From Odontesthes bonariensis (taxonomy: Eukaryota; Chordata; Actinopteri; Atheriniformes; Atherinopsidae): DNA of 64,000 bases. Under the pieces are notes generated by a model, which saw nothing but the letters and a program-made list of their open reading frames with translations, did not search any database and was not told where the DNA came from. Location of the stretch: assembly GCF_027942865.1 (NCBI RefSeq), contig NC_134508.1:38065466-38129465 (forward strand), given 5' to 3'. The translations under genes were made by a program, and so were the position numbers. Shown here piece by piece: positions 47,987 to 60,492 of the stretch (the first letter of the stretch is position 1; each line of letters opens with the position of its first letter).

Positions 47987-50219
47987 GTGTGTGTGTGTAC
48001 ATGGCGGAGATGTCATTCAAGGCGTTTACCTGCCACTGGGAATGACGTGGCCTGCACATTTACATGCACAGTTAAGTTGAGCTACAGGTACAAGTTTACT
48101 GGGCCATTTAACTGGACTCCTGTTCTTTAGTCCTTGTCTCAGTTTACAGTAACGGGAATTAAATGGATTTATCAGAGCAGTGGAATCTGTGAAATGGGCA
48201 GTTTTACATCTCTGTGCACTTTGTAAGTGCTGTACACTATATTTACTTTTTTATCTAAAAAAATAAAAATAAAATAAAAATAAAAAAAGGAAGGAAGATG
48301 GACGCTACTTTGTGATTATTCTGTTGTTACCGGCTGCTTCTTCTTCTTCTTCTCTGATATGGTCTCTTCCTATTTCTTCTCTATTAAAGCCAGGCTTTAT
48401 TTCTTATGTCCTAAGTAATACTTTGCTAGGAAGCCTCAGGGTTGCTATTCAGGATCTCCTCTACATTTACTTTTGGTCTTGATAAATAATTCCATTACAG
48501 TCAAGCCATATTCGTCACTAACACCAGCTTAATAATAACATTAATCCACTATAATCTTTTTATAAACTGATGATTTACCTGTTCAGTGGCAGTTGGGCAG
48601 TAGTAGACAAGCACAAGTGTGGTAAAGACATTGGTGGCTAGGCCGATGATGGTGATGAGGTTGGGGGCAATCCAGGAAGGGACCTGTCCAACCAACCATT
48701 CCCAGTAACGTTGCATTAGAGGCTCCAGCAGGGAGCGTCCAGCACTGCTGTACCTACAGAGACCAACAAACAGCCAGGTGAGGCCCTAAGAAGTTTACTC
48801 TGGAGATTTACCTGACAAGTAGGGCCAGAAATAACGACAATGATGTAATTATAAATACTGCCAGGTGAAAAGACAGATAGGATAGAAACAGACATTTATA
48901 GCTGACATTTGTTGATCTAGACTAAAATAAAAAAGGTTATTGGCCAATTTACTGAGCAGACAACAATTAAGGCCGAGCAAAGTGACTCTTATCATTGTGC
49001 ACCAACATGTATCATTTTGGTTTTCACCGCACAGCAGTTTCAGGCAGGCAGCAACAGGTTAACGTTGTGGAGTGAAAATTATCACAAGTGAGCTGACAGA
49101 CATCCCAGCATCAACAATTAACATTTCAAAACCTCTGAATTCAGACATGTCACTCAGCGGAGGAAATATTGGCTCAGGCAGAGCCATTGATAAGAACACC
49201 AGGTGCTGTCAGTCCAAAAAGGACCCGACAAACCTGCTGCACCATAAACTAAACACCACACCAGAGTTCTCCATGACAAAGCAGACAACTTCACATTTAA
49301 ATTTAGCCAGCCACTCCTTTTTTTCCATCATCTAATCAAATTATGTTTTATTTAGAAGTTGCTGTTTGCTTTCAATGTACATTCAAAATAATGTGAGCTT
49401 GATGATAAACGTGTCTCTGTTTGTATCAGTCCTGCTTCTACATACGACTCTGTGCATGCATCTAGGTTAGAGGATGTGTCCTGCAAACTAGGAAGCAGAG
49501 TGGTCTTCAGTTATTGGAAAAAACTATTGAAATAATAACTTAACTCATAATCATTTTCTAAGGTGACAGACTATTTTAGAAGATTTAAGTGGCAGCAACT
49601 TGAAGATTGCTCAGTAAGCATAACAAACATGAATGAAAGCAGTCATTTTTATAAGATTGATGAAAAAATAAATGATCTTTGTATCTTGCACCATGTACAG
49701 CAGAGCCACTTCTAGTATGTATTTCACATAAAAGCATACGGTGTTGTCACAATAACTGGCCTATGTATGTGTTAAAGGGAAAATGTAGGTTATTAGTCTC
49801 ATACCGTTATCTAACTGTTAAAAATGCCCAAGAAAACTTTTGTATTTTTTCTATTCACCAATTATCTAAGACAGCCTCAAAACAGGAAATGGAAATTCAT
49901 GCAGCAATCAGGTAAATGTATTATTATTATTGTTATTGTTATTATCCCACAATTCACTTCTTAAGGTGGACACAGTTCAGGGAATTGCCAAAGATTAATG
50001 AAATATAACAACAGCAAAAAAACATTACCTATGCTCCTCCAGTCTCTTGAGCTGGTGTCTAGACAGTGGGGGAGAGGGAAGCTCAATCAGCCTGCGCAGG
50101 ACTCCGGGGGCCAGCCAGCAGGCTGCCTCCATGCCCATGCCTTGCCCAGGGTCCTTGTCCCGGCCAAGGCCTCGGCGAGAACGCAGGCCCCCCCCTTGCT
50201 GCTGACCCGTTGTGCTCAT
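42594..50219 (-). CDS. cept1: Choline/ethanolamine phosphotransferase 1 (CEPT1), 426 aa, 9 exons plus one alternative exon
   Basis: Multi-pass ER enzyme that transfers phosphocholine or phosphoethanolamine from CDP-alcohols to diacylglycerol, the last Kennedy-pathway step. Exons (transcript order): 50219-50029, 48753-48579, 47691-47544, 47444-47303, 45299-45215 (or 46205-46121), 44878-44747, 44449-44291, 43311-43186, 42716-42594; the sum is 1,281 nt and in frame with either exon 5. The CDP-alcohol phosphotransferase signature is complete: D145-G-x2-A-R-x8-G-x3-D163-x3-D167 (DGKQARR through FDHGCD). Other human-identical blocks are [55 protein letters not shown] and [13 protein letters not shown]. 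Human CEPT1 is 416 aa. The N-terminus (MSTTG, then Gln/Gly/Arg-rich) diverges, but the in-frame TAG upstream rules out an earlier start. A (GT)n run lies in the intron between exons 3 and 2. Confidence 0.96.
45215..45299 (-). CDS. cept1: cept1 exon 5, canonical copy (5b)
   Basis: This 85-nt exon starts after ccactcag and ends before gtaattc. It completes an Ile codon split 2+1, then encodes [16 protein letters not shown] and [12 protein letters not shown], almost identical to the same segment of human CEPT1 ([16 protein letters not shown]). It belongs to a predicted membrane helix following the catalytic helices. It is the proximal partner of the alternative exon at 46121-46205. Confidence 0.95.
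46121..46205 (-). CDS. cept1: cept1 alternative exon 5 (5a), duplicated and diverged, mutually exclusive with 5b
   Basis: This 85-nt exon starts after ttctgtgtgtag and ends before gtaaacc. It has the same length and phase as exon 5b. It reads I(split)[16 protein letters not shown], then [12 protein letters not shown]. Over 28 residues about 12 are identical to exon 5b (D, TEVQI, AAVG, W and others), and none is a stop. Joined to exon 4 (ends ggc at) and exon 6 (gttccg) it keeps the frame; inclusion of both copies, or neither, shifts it. This is inferred from sequence; no transcript was available. Confidence 0.8.
46661..46914. mobile_element. Degenerate hAT-type MITE in the cept1 intron between exons 4 and 5a
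   Basis: The left end ggtcctgtgtgtagaatg and the right end (reverse complement gttccagagtgcaacaga) resemble the inverted ends of a common teleost hAT MITE (ggtccagtgtgtaaga). The interior keeps family phrases such as aactgaacaccccccatcac and gcaatgaaaacacaccaatt. It is old and eroded; limits are approximate. Confidence 0.5.
47926..47998 (+). repeat. (GT)n microsatellite in a cept1 intron
   Basis: About 36 GT units with one interruption (gtgcgt). Antisense it would be (CA)n in the cept1 transcript. Confidence 0.9.
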
Positions 50220-50315
50220 GGAGCCCTGCTGCCTGCTGACCTTATCCCCGATAGCTCTGCCTCTGCCACTGTCCTGCCTGAAGGGCTAGAGATCCACAGT
50301 GAGTCTGGATGATTC
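50220..50315 (-). other. 5'UTR portion of cept1 first coding exon
   Basis: The acceptor ttttttcccag precedes 50315. The 96-nt leader contains an in-frame TAG and no ATG, supporting the start at 50219. A donor (caacc|gtaagttt) near 51599 may belong to an alternative leader exon. Confidence 0.55.
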
Positions 50316-52526
50316 CTGGGAAAAAAATACAATAAAATAAAAATAAAAAAATAATAATAATAGTCAACAACACAATTTTGTCCTGTGAAAATATGCCAAC
50401 ATTTTATTTCCGCTTATCAGCATCATAGGGAAAAAATCTTTTAAGCATCAGGCACTAATGTGACAAGAAACTGGGCTACTGGATTTAGTCTTCACTCCGT
50501 TTTCAGACATAGCTTTTTGTGAGAGATTTTAGCCATGTTGAGGTATTTCCACACTACATCAGATAAGGTAGTACCAAGAAAGTCAACAAAGTCTCTGCAA
50601 GGAAGAGGATGATGTTGATGAAGACAGTTCACACACAAGGACTCTCATCCAGGACAGTGGAGTTCAAGTTCCATCAGTTGTGAACTGTTCTCACTAATGT
50701 GAAGGATGTGCATAAGGTAGGGCTCTTTTGGTGGTAGACAATTGGAAAACAAAATCAAGACTTGGCACTGCATAAGCATAGTACTTCTGTGTCAGGGAAG
50801 CATGGCCAGGTTATCTCAGTACCATATTATCAAATATTTGTTAAATAAGCCTGTTACGGTGGCTTGAAACCAAAAATTGATTAATATTGCCTAGTGAAGT
50901 CATTGTCTGTAATTCTTATCTACTGTTCTTGATTTTTTAAATCACACATCACAATGTTTGCCCTTTGTGGTCTGCATTCCACCTACGGTAAGCACAATGT
51001 TATCACTAAGGGGCAAGGTGCTGCTTGCTTTTGGGGGGACACTCCCCTCTCTGTCGATCACTTTCTATAATCCTTCCCGCAGTATAAGATGAGAGCTATG
51101 TAGACAGACATTAAGGAGCAACCATCTATGGGACTTTTTGACAGATGTATATGCTAACACTGTATACATTTCCATATTTGGACAAAAAAATACTTCCCAT
51201 TGGAGCCTCCCATTTGATAACTATCACTATTCTGTCCTGGCAGTTGTGTCCAGTACAAAGCACTGACAGATAGCTAACGAGAATGAAATGAAAAGCGGGA
51301 CTTTCCTTATATGAAACTACTTGAACTGATTTAACTTTTTTTCAATCTCTCACTTTCATTCCATTCAGATTGGTAAAACTAAAGGAGACATTAAAATACA
51401 GAAAGTTACTAAGTAAGCTGTCAGACATGTTCACATAAATGTAAACAACTGTTTAAGATTTAGCAAAACACAAAGTGGCTAGACGTGTCATACTAATAAG
51501 TATTTTAATATTAAAACGAACATTTTGTTAATTTATTATCTTTAGAAATGTTACGCTTACTGTTTCATAACTATCAGTATCTCATTCATTGAAAACTTAC
51601 GGTTGTATCTGCTTCAGGGATCAGAGCGAAGAAACAGCTGTTACACGCATCTCAACAAACTGACCAATAACTGACAGGCAACGGCTACGTGCATACAGTT
51701 TGAGACCTCGCTTTCATTACATGACAGAAAAAAAAACACAATCACATGGGAGTCAGAACAATCACAATACCCAAATATTCATCCGTCCACACTTTAAACG
51801 TATTCACTGACAAACCAGGATATATGTTGTTGACTCGCTGAAGCTAGAGAGTTCACTTCAACTACAACAATCGGTCATTTGACTGTAAAAGGATGAATTG
51901 TCCTCGGGACGTCTGGCCTAATGAGCCCAACGAGCCTGAACAAGCACATGTCACAGTCAGTGATTGATCACATCCGCATCGGAAGTGCCAAATGACTCCA
52001 CAAAAGTACTACAACCTGTTATATTGCACTGTAATATTACCTGCCTGTTGTGTTATGTTGTTTTGGTACTTGTAGTAGCAAACGACGTTGTCTTGACTGA
52101 GCCTATCTACGCAACTAAACTACTTCATGTGACTGTCAGCAATGCAAGAACTGCTGACAAACTTTCTTCGATCGAAAACAATCAGCCTCTTAGCTGGTTT
52201 GCTGTTGCTATTGGCTAACTTCCCATATCAGTTTCGCTTGCGTTTAGGATTAACCGTAACACTTGTGATGTCAGCGCAGCAAGTAGCTACGAAAAACTTA
52301 ACAGTTTAGTTATTTTAGGCTCCTCCCTTGAAGTTGTCTTATAATCTTATCTGCATAAGCGCATTGCTAAAAAACAACAACAACAACAAAAAAAAACAGT
52401 ACACGGTTAATACATTTCCAGCAGCAAACGTAAGATACTGACATCCCATCCTCAGTGTTGACTGCGACTAGCTGCTAGCTTGACTAGCTAAACCTAAGAC
52501 AGCTAACGAATGTAACATAGACTGAC

Positions 52527-52745
52527 CTGCCAATTAAAGGACGAGAGACACGAGCAGTCAAAACGGGTGGTACGGACGCTTTAGTCCGAGAGTCAACACC
52601 TTACTGTGGTCTTTTTGATTTCCCGTCAGTGACTTGGAACACAAGAGCAGCGTTTGCAGCTGTATGAATCTGTCCACGACCGGTGTCACAGTGGTTGGCA
52701 CAGATAGCTAACTATCGTTAGCCATCACGGAAATCTCGCGAAGTT
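52527..52745 (-). promoter_or_regulatory. Probable cept1 promoter and noncoding first exon
   Basis: A donor (ggcag|gtcagt) ends an exon at 52527. At 52734-52742 lies TCTCGCGAA, close to the TCTCGCGAGA element bound by BANP/ZBTB33-type factors in CpG promoters. The start site is not fixed. Confidence 0.45.
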
Positions 52746-53860
52746 GTTTGCCCTGAGAAAATCTGACCCTAAATTCGATCTCCAAGGCAACGAGCGCGTG
52801 AAGCAACCTTATCTCTCTCGTGACAATTGTGCTCTCGTCAGGACAGAAGGACAAATCAATAAAATCAGTAATAATGATATTAATCATGATCATTTGATTT
52901 CCAGCCCGGCCATGAATAGAATAGAACGGGTATAGAAAATGGGTGGATGGACAGTAATAGATCTCAAACCAATGTCAAAAGCATTTTAAAAAAGAAAATC
53001 CAACATTTAAATACTCCATCACAATTACAAAACCATTAAAGTTGCATAAATCCTATACATTTAAATGATCTACTGAGTGGGAACCATAGACTTTAAATAT
53101 ACACTGAGAAAATTCTAACTTCATATTTTGGCCATTAATAGTCTGGCACCTAATTAAATATTGTATCTGGCTTGTTTTCATTTTATCAGCTTTGCTCATT
53201 TCTCAAGTGCTACATCATATATGCCAACATTTAACAAAGCTTCATTGAGGTTTGCACTGCACTAATTTCTATTTGAAAGACAGATTTGTCTTAAATGGGT
53301 AAAAATAGACTGTAAATGTTAAATTTTTTATTGGTTTTTCACTGGTTATACCGTGATCTGTTTGTGCACCTGTGGAATGATCATGATCTTTGTGCTGATT
53401 GTTCTTCCATTTTTTTGTTTTACATTAATGTCAACATTTTTGTGTGTATATGCATTGAAAAATGTGAAGCATTTTGCACTGTCCTGAACATGTAAGTTGT
53501 GACAAAGTTAATTATGTTGAGTGGGCTTACATTCTGTTCTACTCTCTCCATAAAATGATTTCAAATAGCTTCCAAAGCTCTTGTTTATTACTCATTGAAA
53601 TGAATTGTAAACAAGCCCAAACATTTTTGATTGTTTGCTGAATGATTTGCTGGAAAGAATTCCTCTCACAAGTCTAAGAAGGGTTTAAAAAGTCTACCAG
53701 GGCAGCAGTGGACAGACTGTCTGTAAGGTGTCAGTATAATCATATTCCAAAGACTTGCCTAAATCAATGCAATGCACCTAAAACAAAACTACAGCAGAAA
53801 TGCCTTGAAGGAACACTAGAAAAATTTCTCTTTGGCTCTCCCTAAATTTGTTTGATGTAA

Positions 53861-54184
53861 CACCACTGTCATACAAGCAAATCTCCTTGTGAGGCCTGCA
53901 CATGTACAGCCATGCACTGTGGGAGGGAGCAGGGCCTTGCCACTCCTCACACCTCATATTATTAAGATGTGGCAATCTCAGACACAGTGGTGCCGGACAG
54001 AGATTGGCTTTTGGCCATGTACAAACAGAATGTTATCAGGAGGTATAAGAGGATCTCACAAGCTGTTGTTGTTGGGAATTCTGTGTATGCTGCCATGTAA
54101 TATGTTTCTATGTTTTTCCTGTTAATAAATTCCCCCAAAACAGGCTGCAAAGGTGAGTCCGACTACTCTTTTCTCCACAACAGC
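53861..54184 (+). mobile_element. Possible solo LTR of an LTR retrotransposon
   Basis: The segment runs from a TGTAAC start to a ...ACAACA end and has an LTR-like order of signals: ggtataagagg, then aataaa near 54124, then a short U5-like stretch (gtgagtccgactactctttt). No internal coding region is attached and no target-site duplication was found. The family is unresolved; it is an old fossil if real. Confidence 0.35.
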
Positions 54185-54689
54185 ACATGGAAATGGACTG
54201 TGGGTGCTCAGGAGCAGTTTCAGGCCTGGGAATATGTATAACGAAGGTTGTTGTACCACAAAGCAGGTCAAAAGCAGATAGTTTTAAGGCTCACACACTT
54301 TTCTAGTGTTGCTTTTAAAAAAAAAGTTTTCCCAGTATTGTTTGAAATGTTTCAAAAGATCCAAAAGTGGCAGATTAGGTAAGTAATGAATCAAATATAT
54401 AAAAGTAAAATTTTCCTGACAAATAAATTATTTATCCATAACTGGATAAAGATTTTACAGGAGAAAATAAATTTTCCCATTGGTCTGCAAAAGATGTTTT
54501 AAGCTTTTTTGAGGTTTCTTCAACTCTATAAAGTAACTTGATAGTCATCTAATCTGCCTTCTTCCCTTTATCTAACATGGCAGATTCAATTTAGTCCATC
54601 GCTGATCCTGAAATCCATTGAATCCCCTGAAATCTGCTTGATAACTGTACATCCAGCAGTGGAGGGCTTCAATTTAAAAAAGGGATTTT

Positions 54690-55050
54690 TACAAGAGGTT
54701 TACCCAGGTTTGATCATATTTCCCATATCCTGATGTCTTTGCAAAACAAGCAAGAGCAATTTTAAAAATCCTTGTCCTAACCTACAAGGTCCTAATTGGA
54801 TTTGCTCCCCCAGCATTTCCACCATTATCATGCTCTTCATGTAGGTTTTCTAACTGTCCCCTGAGTCAGAAACTATACTGGAGATAAAACAGCTTGTGAG
54901 AGTTTTTCTTCTTTGAAACGAGGTCAAGAGGTGATTGATAAAGCGATTTATATCCAGTCTCAAAACCTTTATTTGTACTTTGGTCACTGATAAATTCTGT
55001 GATTGAGTAAATCTCTATATTTTACGAGTGCTACACAAATATGATTCCAA
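54690..55050 (+). mobile_element. LINE remnant (reverse transcriptase C-terminal region and 3' tail)
   Basis: Broken frames give FDHISPIL, then ILVLTYKVLIGFAPPAF, resembling the conserved fish LINE phrase FDHITPVL ... VYKALNGLAP. The 3' tail gtgctacacaaatatga matches the usual end. It is degenerate. Confidence 0.5.
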
Positions 55051-56880
55051 GTTTTAGCGGCAAGCAGGCGCCCAAGCACACAACAGTGCATCCATATAGT
55101 TTAATATAAATATCAGTTTGATAAAACATCCCTTTATACATGTATGAAGATGATTAATCAGACACAATAAGAAATATTATTTGTGTTCTAAGATTTTTAC
55201 AACTTAGTCAACAACTGTACACATTAAAACTACACCGAGCATTGCTATGCATGCAGCCAAGAAAAGAATAGCCATGCACATTTTTTAACATGCTGATAGC
55301 TGACATGCTGCATCAATTCCAATGGTGTTAATGCTAAACATTCCACACACACACAGGCAATGAGACTAAAAGAATATAGACTTTCATATAATTCCTGACC
55401 TCTTTTCTGCCTTGTACAAACAATCATCAATCTCCCATTTTGTAGTAGCGCCTCTATTCTAATACAGTACTTATTGTTGTCTGTAATCATTCCCTTTGTA
55501 AATAAGTTCTCTATAAAGGATGGAGGACAAAATCCACAGCGCTGTAGAATTCGGCTGAAGATAATACAAGGCCCAAGACTGAGTAAAACCACAGCATGCT
55601 GCTGAAATCAAACATTAGTCCCTTATTGCCTTATAGTGTGTTATTGCTAAAGGTTAACACAGTTACAGCTGTTTTCAAGCACACGTTATTTGCCAGTAAG
55701 ATCGGATATACATATAATTTTCAGTGAAAAAAAAAGAAACAGAATTAGAGATATTTTTTCTTTAATTTTTGTCTGTTAGATGTGTGCAGAAGTATAATTG
55801 ACCAAAATCAGCTTGACGGAATATAATTATGCTGTCATTTTGTGCTTTTTCAAAAATTCGGTGGTTTTAAGTCATAGAGGTTAGGATGGACGGTGAACAG
55901 ACAAAGTTGTATGTCAGATTAGCTGACTTTGTCATGGAACTTCATTTCGGTGGCATGTTTAAATTGGTGAAGAAGAACTTATACAAATGTGCTCCAATTA
56001 AGGATCAAAGTAACTGATCCATATTCACATTCAGATTTGTACAGTTCAAAGAACCATAACCCCCAATTTTAAGAAACAAAAGCAAGTTTAGTAAAGCTTA
56101 AGGTAAATGTTAATAAATATCATGTCTCATTCTGTCATTTTACTTCATTTTACACATTTTGAGACATGCATCTTTCCTTAAACTCAACTAAGTGCTGTAA
56201 ACACTACCAAACTACCATTTATTTTGGTTGCTGCAAGTAGATAGTTAGCAGTGTTTTGTGTGAAAACAACATGGTTTATCTGATGATGCTTAGAATTTAA
56301 ATTACTGATGACACGCTTTTCTCAAAACTATTTGAGGCGACAAATTGTCTATCTGTTAATATTATGTTTGGGAGATAAGGTTGAATGAAGGGATACAGTG
56401 TGTGTTTGAGCCTTTACTCTCTTCCTCACAGTGTTACAGCACTGAACATATTTGCCTTCTGTATAAAGAACCTGCCCCACACCCACAACTGAAAAAAGAT
56501 GTGGGATTGCAGTTCTGCTTGAGTAATAAATAACATGTTGAACAGAGTGACAGAAACTGTATGTGAAAGTGATGTAGAATGCAGATATGAAGTTACAAAG
56601 AAAGAAAAAAAGAAAGATCTGTTTTTGGTTAATCTGAATCTGGATGTTGGTGCTGTAGTATCAATCCATAGGATTGCTACAGGAAACAACTTGAGGTGGA
56701 AAAAGCAACTGCGGTGGACGCAAAAAGAGATAGCTTTTCTTCAGGAATTACTTTAAATTCTGTGGAAATCTAGGATATATCCCATCTGGGAAGATGCTGC
56801 TCAGCTATGTGAGTTTGTTGTTTGCAGTCTCAAACCAGAAACATCTAGGGAGTTATATCATTCTAATCCCTGCCAGGTCA

Positions 56881-56926
56881 GTAACCATACCTTCCATTTT
56901 ACTTGTAAAATGGAAGGTATGGTTAC
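56881..56926. repeat. Perfect 22-bp inverted repeat with 2-nt spacer
   Basis: The left arm (56881-56902, gtaaccataccttccatttt plus ac) is exactly complementary to the right arm (56905-56926), separated by TT. No mismatches in 22 bp. It matches no listed transposon end. Confidence 0.9.
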
Positions 56927-57222
56927 CACAAATTATATCCTTCCAAGCTTGTCCCTGCATAGCTATAGACACCCCTATGAAAACACACTGGCTATACCAA
57001 ACCCTCACTACTCTACACATCACTGACAACTAACACCTGCATGATGAACAGCACAAACATACAGGCAAAAAAAGAAACTTTTGTGATTTTTCTAATCAAC
57101 AAACATGCTTCAGGAGATTACTAAACCTGCATATAAACTTGTGAGATATTTGTACACATCTGTTGCTGAATGCAGGTCTTGGTTCTACAGATGGTTTGCA
57201 AATTCTGTTGTGCTGTCGGTGT

Positions 57223-57228
57223 TTTATT
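57223..57228 (-). terminator. Candidate polyadenylation signal of the pth4-like gene
   Basis: AATAAA on the minus strand about 70 nt after the stop codon. Confidence 0.55.
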
Positions 57229-57295
57229 ATACAAATAAGTGACACGATTAAAATTTTCTGTATGTGCAGCTTGATGTTTGTGCATCAGTATGGTG

Positions 57296-59151
57296 TTAGG
57301 GCTCTTCGTCCGACAGATGAGCCAAATGGGGATAAAAGAAGTCTCTCAGTATGCTCTGGACCTGTGCAGGTTGGGGGCTGCCTGCAGCAGGGATCATTGC
57401 TGGATTCAGAGCCAAGTTCAGGACCTTTGAGGGGTTGAAAGCAGCAGAGCGAGCCTGTGCGGTGTGGAGACCCTCGATTGCGCTGGACAGCCAGATGAGT
57501 CTCTTGAGACTCTGGATGTTTCGACCACGGTCATGCATCAGCTGGTGTTCTGTCACAGCTCGGCGGCTGCAGGGAGAACAAAGACAGAGGGAGTTATGGG
57601 CCAGAGCACAGCCTCAAATTCAGACAACGGTCCGAAACAGCACAGTCGATCAAAATTAAAAACATACTGAAATTCACCTATAGCACAAAATGATTTCCAT
57701 GAATTTTTATGTGAATGCAAAAATGTTAAATCTGATGTGAAAACAGACTGCAGATTGTGTCAAAAGAAAAAAAACAACAACTTTAACCAAAAACGTTTTG
57801 CAACTGTGCAGGTCCAACTGCAAATAGCACAAAGACAGAAGTGCTGAAACTGAGAAATTCTGCTTTATATGTATATATGTATATATGTTCATTTAGTGTT
57901 TATTGCCACCAACGTATGTGTATACTGAAAACAACCCAAAAAAACAAAAGGACCAACAAAGAGTGGAACCAGGTCCCGTATCTTACAACTTATCACCAAG
58001 TCAGTAAATGAATTCATCCATAACGTTTTTAACACGTATGTATATTGTCTTTACTACTGTCTGTTTATTGTTGTGTAACTATTTCTGATTTGAACTGCCA
58101 CCTGTCTCGCAAGGACATTTACATGTTTTAAATCTCAAGAGTACTACTCATTGTATAATTAAGGTTGCATAAAAAAAATAGTTCATGATTGAGAGGAAAA
58201 AAAAATCCCTCTTTCAGAAGAAAATGTGGGCAGAGCTTATCTCCCTGTGAAACAATGCAACAAGTCTGAAAAGCAGAACTGAATGAGCAGGTTCTTATCG
58301 TCATCAGAAAGAACTGCATTAAAAACAAAAACTTCTGTGGTGGAAATAAGTGCATAGGCTTAAGAATACTTCAGAAAACCACTGTAATTGAACACGTTTT
58401 GTTTCTTAAACCAGCAAATTAAAGAATAAAGCAAAGAATGAAACTTTTACAGAAATGTTGACACCTTCTCTGAACCTTGGAAACTGTCCTGTGCCCAGTC
58501 AGAATTAAAACTTGTTCTGGAAACCATGGAAACCATGGACACCACATACTCCAGGTTAAAGAGAAGAGGACCCATTCAGGCAGCATCCATGATGGCATGT
58601 CAGTGCATTAGTGCACATGGTAAGTTGCGCATGTGAAGATAATATTAATGCTGAATGGGTTTTAGAGCAACTTGAACAGCTATCCATGATGTCTTTTGCA
58701 GGAAAAGTCTTGCTTTTTTTCATTGGCAGGACAGTGATATTACACATTCTGTTTGTATCATAACTGCTCCGTAGTAAAATGGAGTTGTTAAAGCGCTCTG
58801 AATGCATTCCAGATCTGTCATCCACTAAAAACATTTGGAGGATTATGGAAGAGAAATTCAACAAAGCAGGCCCTGAACTGTTTGTCTCGAGCGATTTGTC
58901 TCCTCAGTTTCTAAACCCTTACAGAGTGCAGCAAATTCAAAATGAGTTAATGAGTTTCGAGAAATGTTTGCCAGTTTGAACATTTGATTGTCCGCCTTTT
59001 TTCTCTCTTTGCAAGGTTGCAGTAGTAGTTACATAATCAGCACAGTGAGTAGTTGGCGGTCTCACCTATCATTGAGTTGACACTGGCCGGCAGTAAAGAT
59101 GATAAGAAGCATAAAAGCAAACAACTGCACAGACCTGTGGGACATCTGCAT
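57296..59151 (-). CDS. pth4: Parathyroid hormone family prohormone, PTH4/PTH-L-like, 118 aa, 2 coding exons
   Basis: Secreted peptide hormone precursor expected to act on class B PTH receptors. Coding exons: 59151-59066 (86 nt) and 57566-57296 (271 nt), 357 nt in frame. Residues 1-24 are a signal peptide (MQMSHRSVQLFAFMLLIIFT). After QLNDS comes the dibasic site RR, then the mature N-terminus AVTEHQLMHDRGRNIQSLKR, then LIWLSSAIEGLHTAQ: the PTH 1-34 pattern (xVxExQLMHDxG...W/FL...HxA). A short tail ends HLAHLSDEEP. The mature head is PTHrP-like (AVSEHQLLHDKGK), but the short tail lacks PTHrP's Lys/Arg-rich domain and suits PTH4/PTH-L, lost in placental mammals. Linkage to cept1/dram2 fits the chicken chromosome 26/human 1p13 neighbourhood (from memory). 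A second ATG (59145) is possible. Alternatives: pth1 or pthlh paralogue. Confidence 0.85.
58540..58940 (+). mobile_element. Degenerate Tc1/mariner transposase remnant in the pth4-like intron
   Basis: Plus-strand pieces read MMACQCISAHGK, then (after decay) PDLSSTKNIWRIMEEKFNKA, corresponding to the Tc1 phrases MVWGCISAHG and PDLSPIENIWRIMKRKI that surround the catalytic residues. Frames are broken and ends are missing. It lies antisense in the intron between the two coding exons. Confidence 0.65.
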
Positions 59152-60492
59152 CTTCTGCATCAAAGACAGAAAAAGAAACATACATTAATAACCTTTTTTC
59201 TAAAATACATAACATTTTTTATAAAATATATATAAAATATTTTTTATCAAAAAATGCAAAACGTAATCATAACTTTAGATGTCTCTTAATATCTCCTTAT
59301 AATACACATAGTAAATTGCCAATTGTAGTTTCCTCTGTATAAAATATAAGTTATACTATATAACCTAAGAACATTCACTAAACATGAGTATATACAACTT
59401 GTGGCGGAAAAGGCAGCAGGAAACATCCACTTTACTGAGCTTAAAAGTACTGTAATCCGCCTAAAATATATTGACAATATAAAAGTTTAATGGAGAAGAA
59501 GAAACTGAAACAGAGATTTGACAAAAGCATACTGCTGTTTGAGGCTACTAACTACATAAAATGACCTCTGAAAGCGCTGTATGTTGTATGTGAATAACTG
59601 ACTATATTAGAAGTATGAAATGGTCAAATTGTATTTCTATGTGTACATCTCAGAAATTCCTGCACGTTGCCAAACGGAGACCATGTTGAGTAAAACAATT
59701 TCCAAGAGATTATTCTGCATTTTGCCTTATATACTGCAAGATGGGCATTCAGAGCAAACTGCTGCAATCATTTTTTTCCACCCGCAAAATCCTAACTAAC
59801 CACCGCTGCTGTTAACTGTGGAGAAGCAAACTACGAGCTTTCATAAGCCTCTAAAGTGAAAATCAAGACTTTGGTTAACTCACTGCTAAGACTCTGAAGT
59901 CTTCTGTCTACCTTTGAAATGTTGGACTGAAGAAGACTGACATTAGGCTTTAATTCTGCAAAGTAGAAGGGAATCTATCTCAACCTCCAGCAAGCTGAAA
60001 TTATGGATCTCTAAAGATGCGTACAAACACTTCAGCTGTGCTATAGGTAACTATATCGTACATATAACCAATTCACAAGAACAATATGAGGAAATATCAT
60101 ACGATCGAACTTCATGACAACAGATCAAGGTATAAAAATAAAACATAACATACGCAACCACCATGGTAAGGTTTCCAGTCTTGTGTTTCAGTCACTCTTA
60201 ACATGTATCTAGCCAAAATGATTCTGTCTAAGAAGGTTACAGTCATTTATATAAACTTTACATTTTTTATTTTCTTTTAAATATATTCAAATTAAACTTT
60301 AACAGGAAAAGTTGGTATTTTTCTCTTATAAAGGTCACAGAACTGATGGACAGTCATCACATTCATGGGGGCAAACAGTGACCACACAAGTACCAAAAAA
60401 TTTAACTGAAATAGATAATGAGAAAAAATACATATAAATAAATGAATAGACAATACTAAAATGGTAGATGTTCTTAATGTGGAGGTACTTAC

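Larger units (their letters stand above)
53000..57220. other. Intergenic region between cept1 and the pth4-like gene
   Basis: About 4.2 kb of AT-rich sequence. It holds an LTR-like segment (about 53861-54184), a LINE remnant (about 54690-55050) and a perfect hairpin (56881-56926), each listed separately. No gene was recognised. Confidence 0.5.

Noticed and set aside
47759-48130. Frames of repeated Cys-Val and His-Thr
   Set aside because: These are translations of the (GT)n microsatellite in a cept1 intron.
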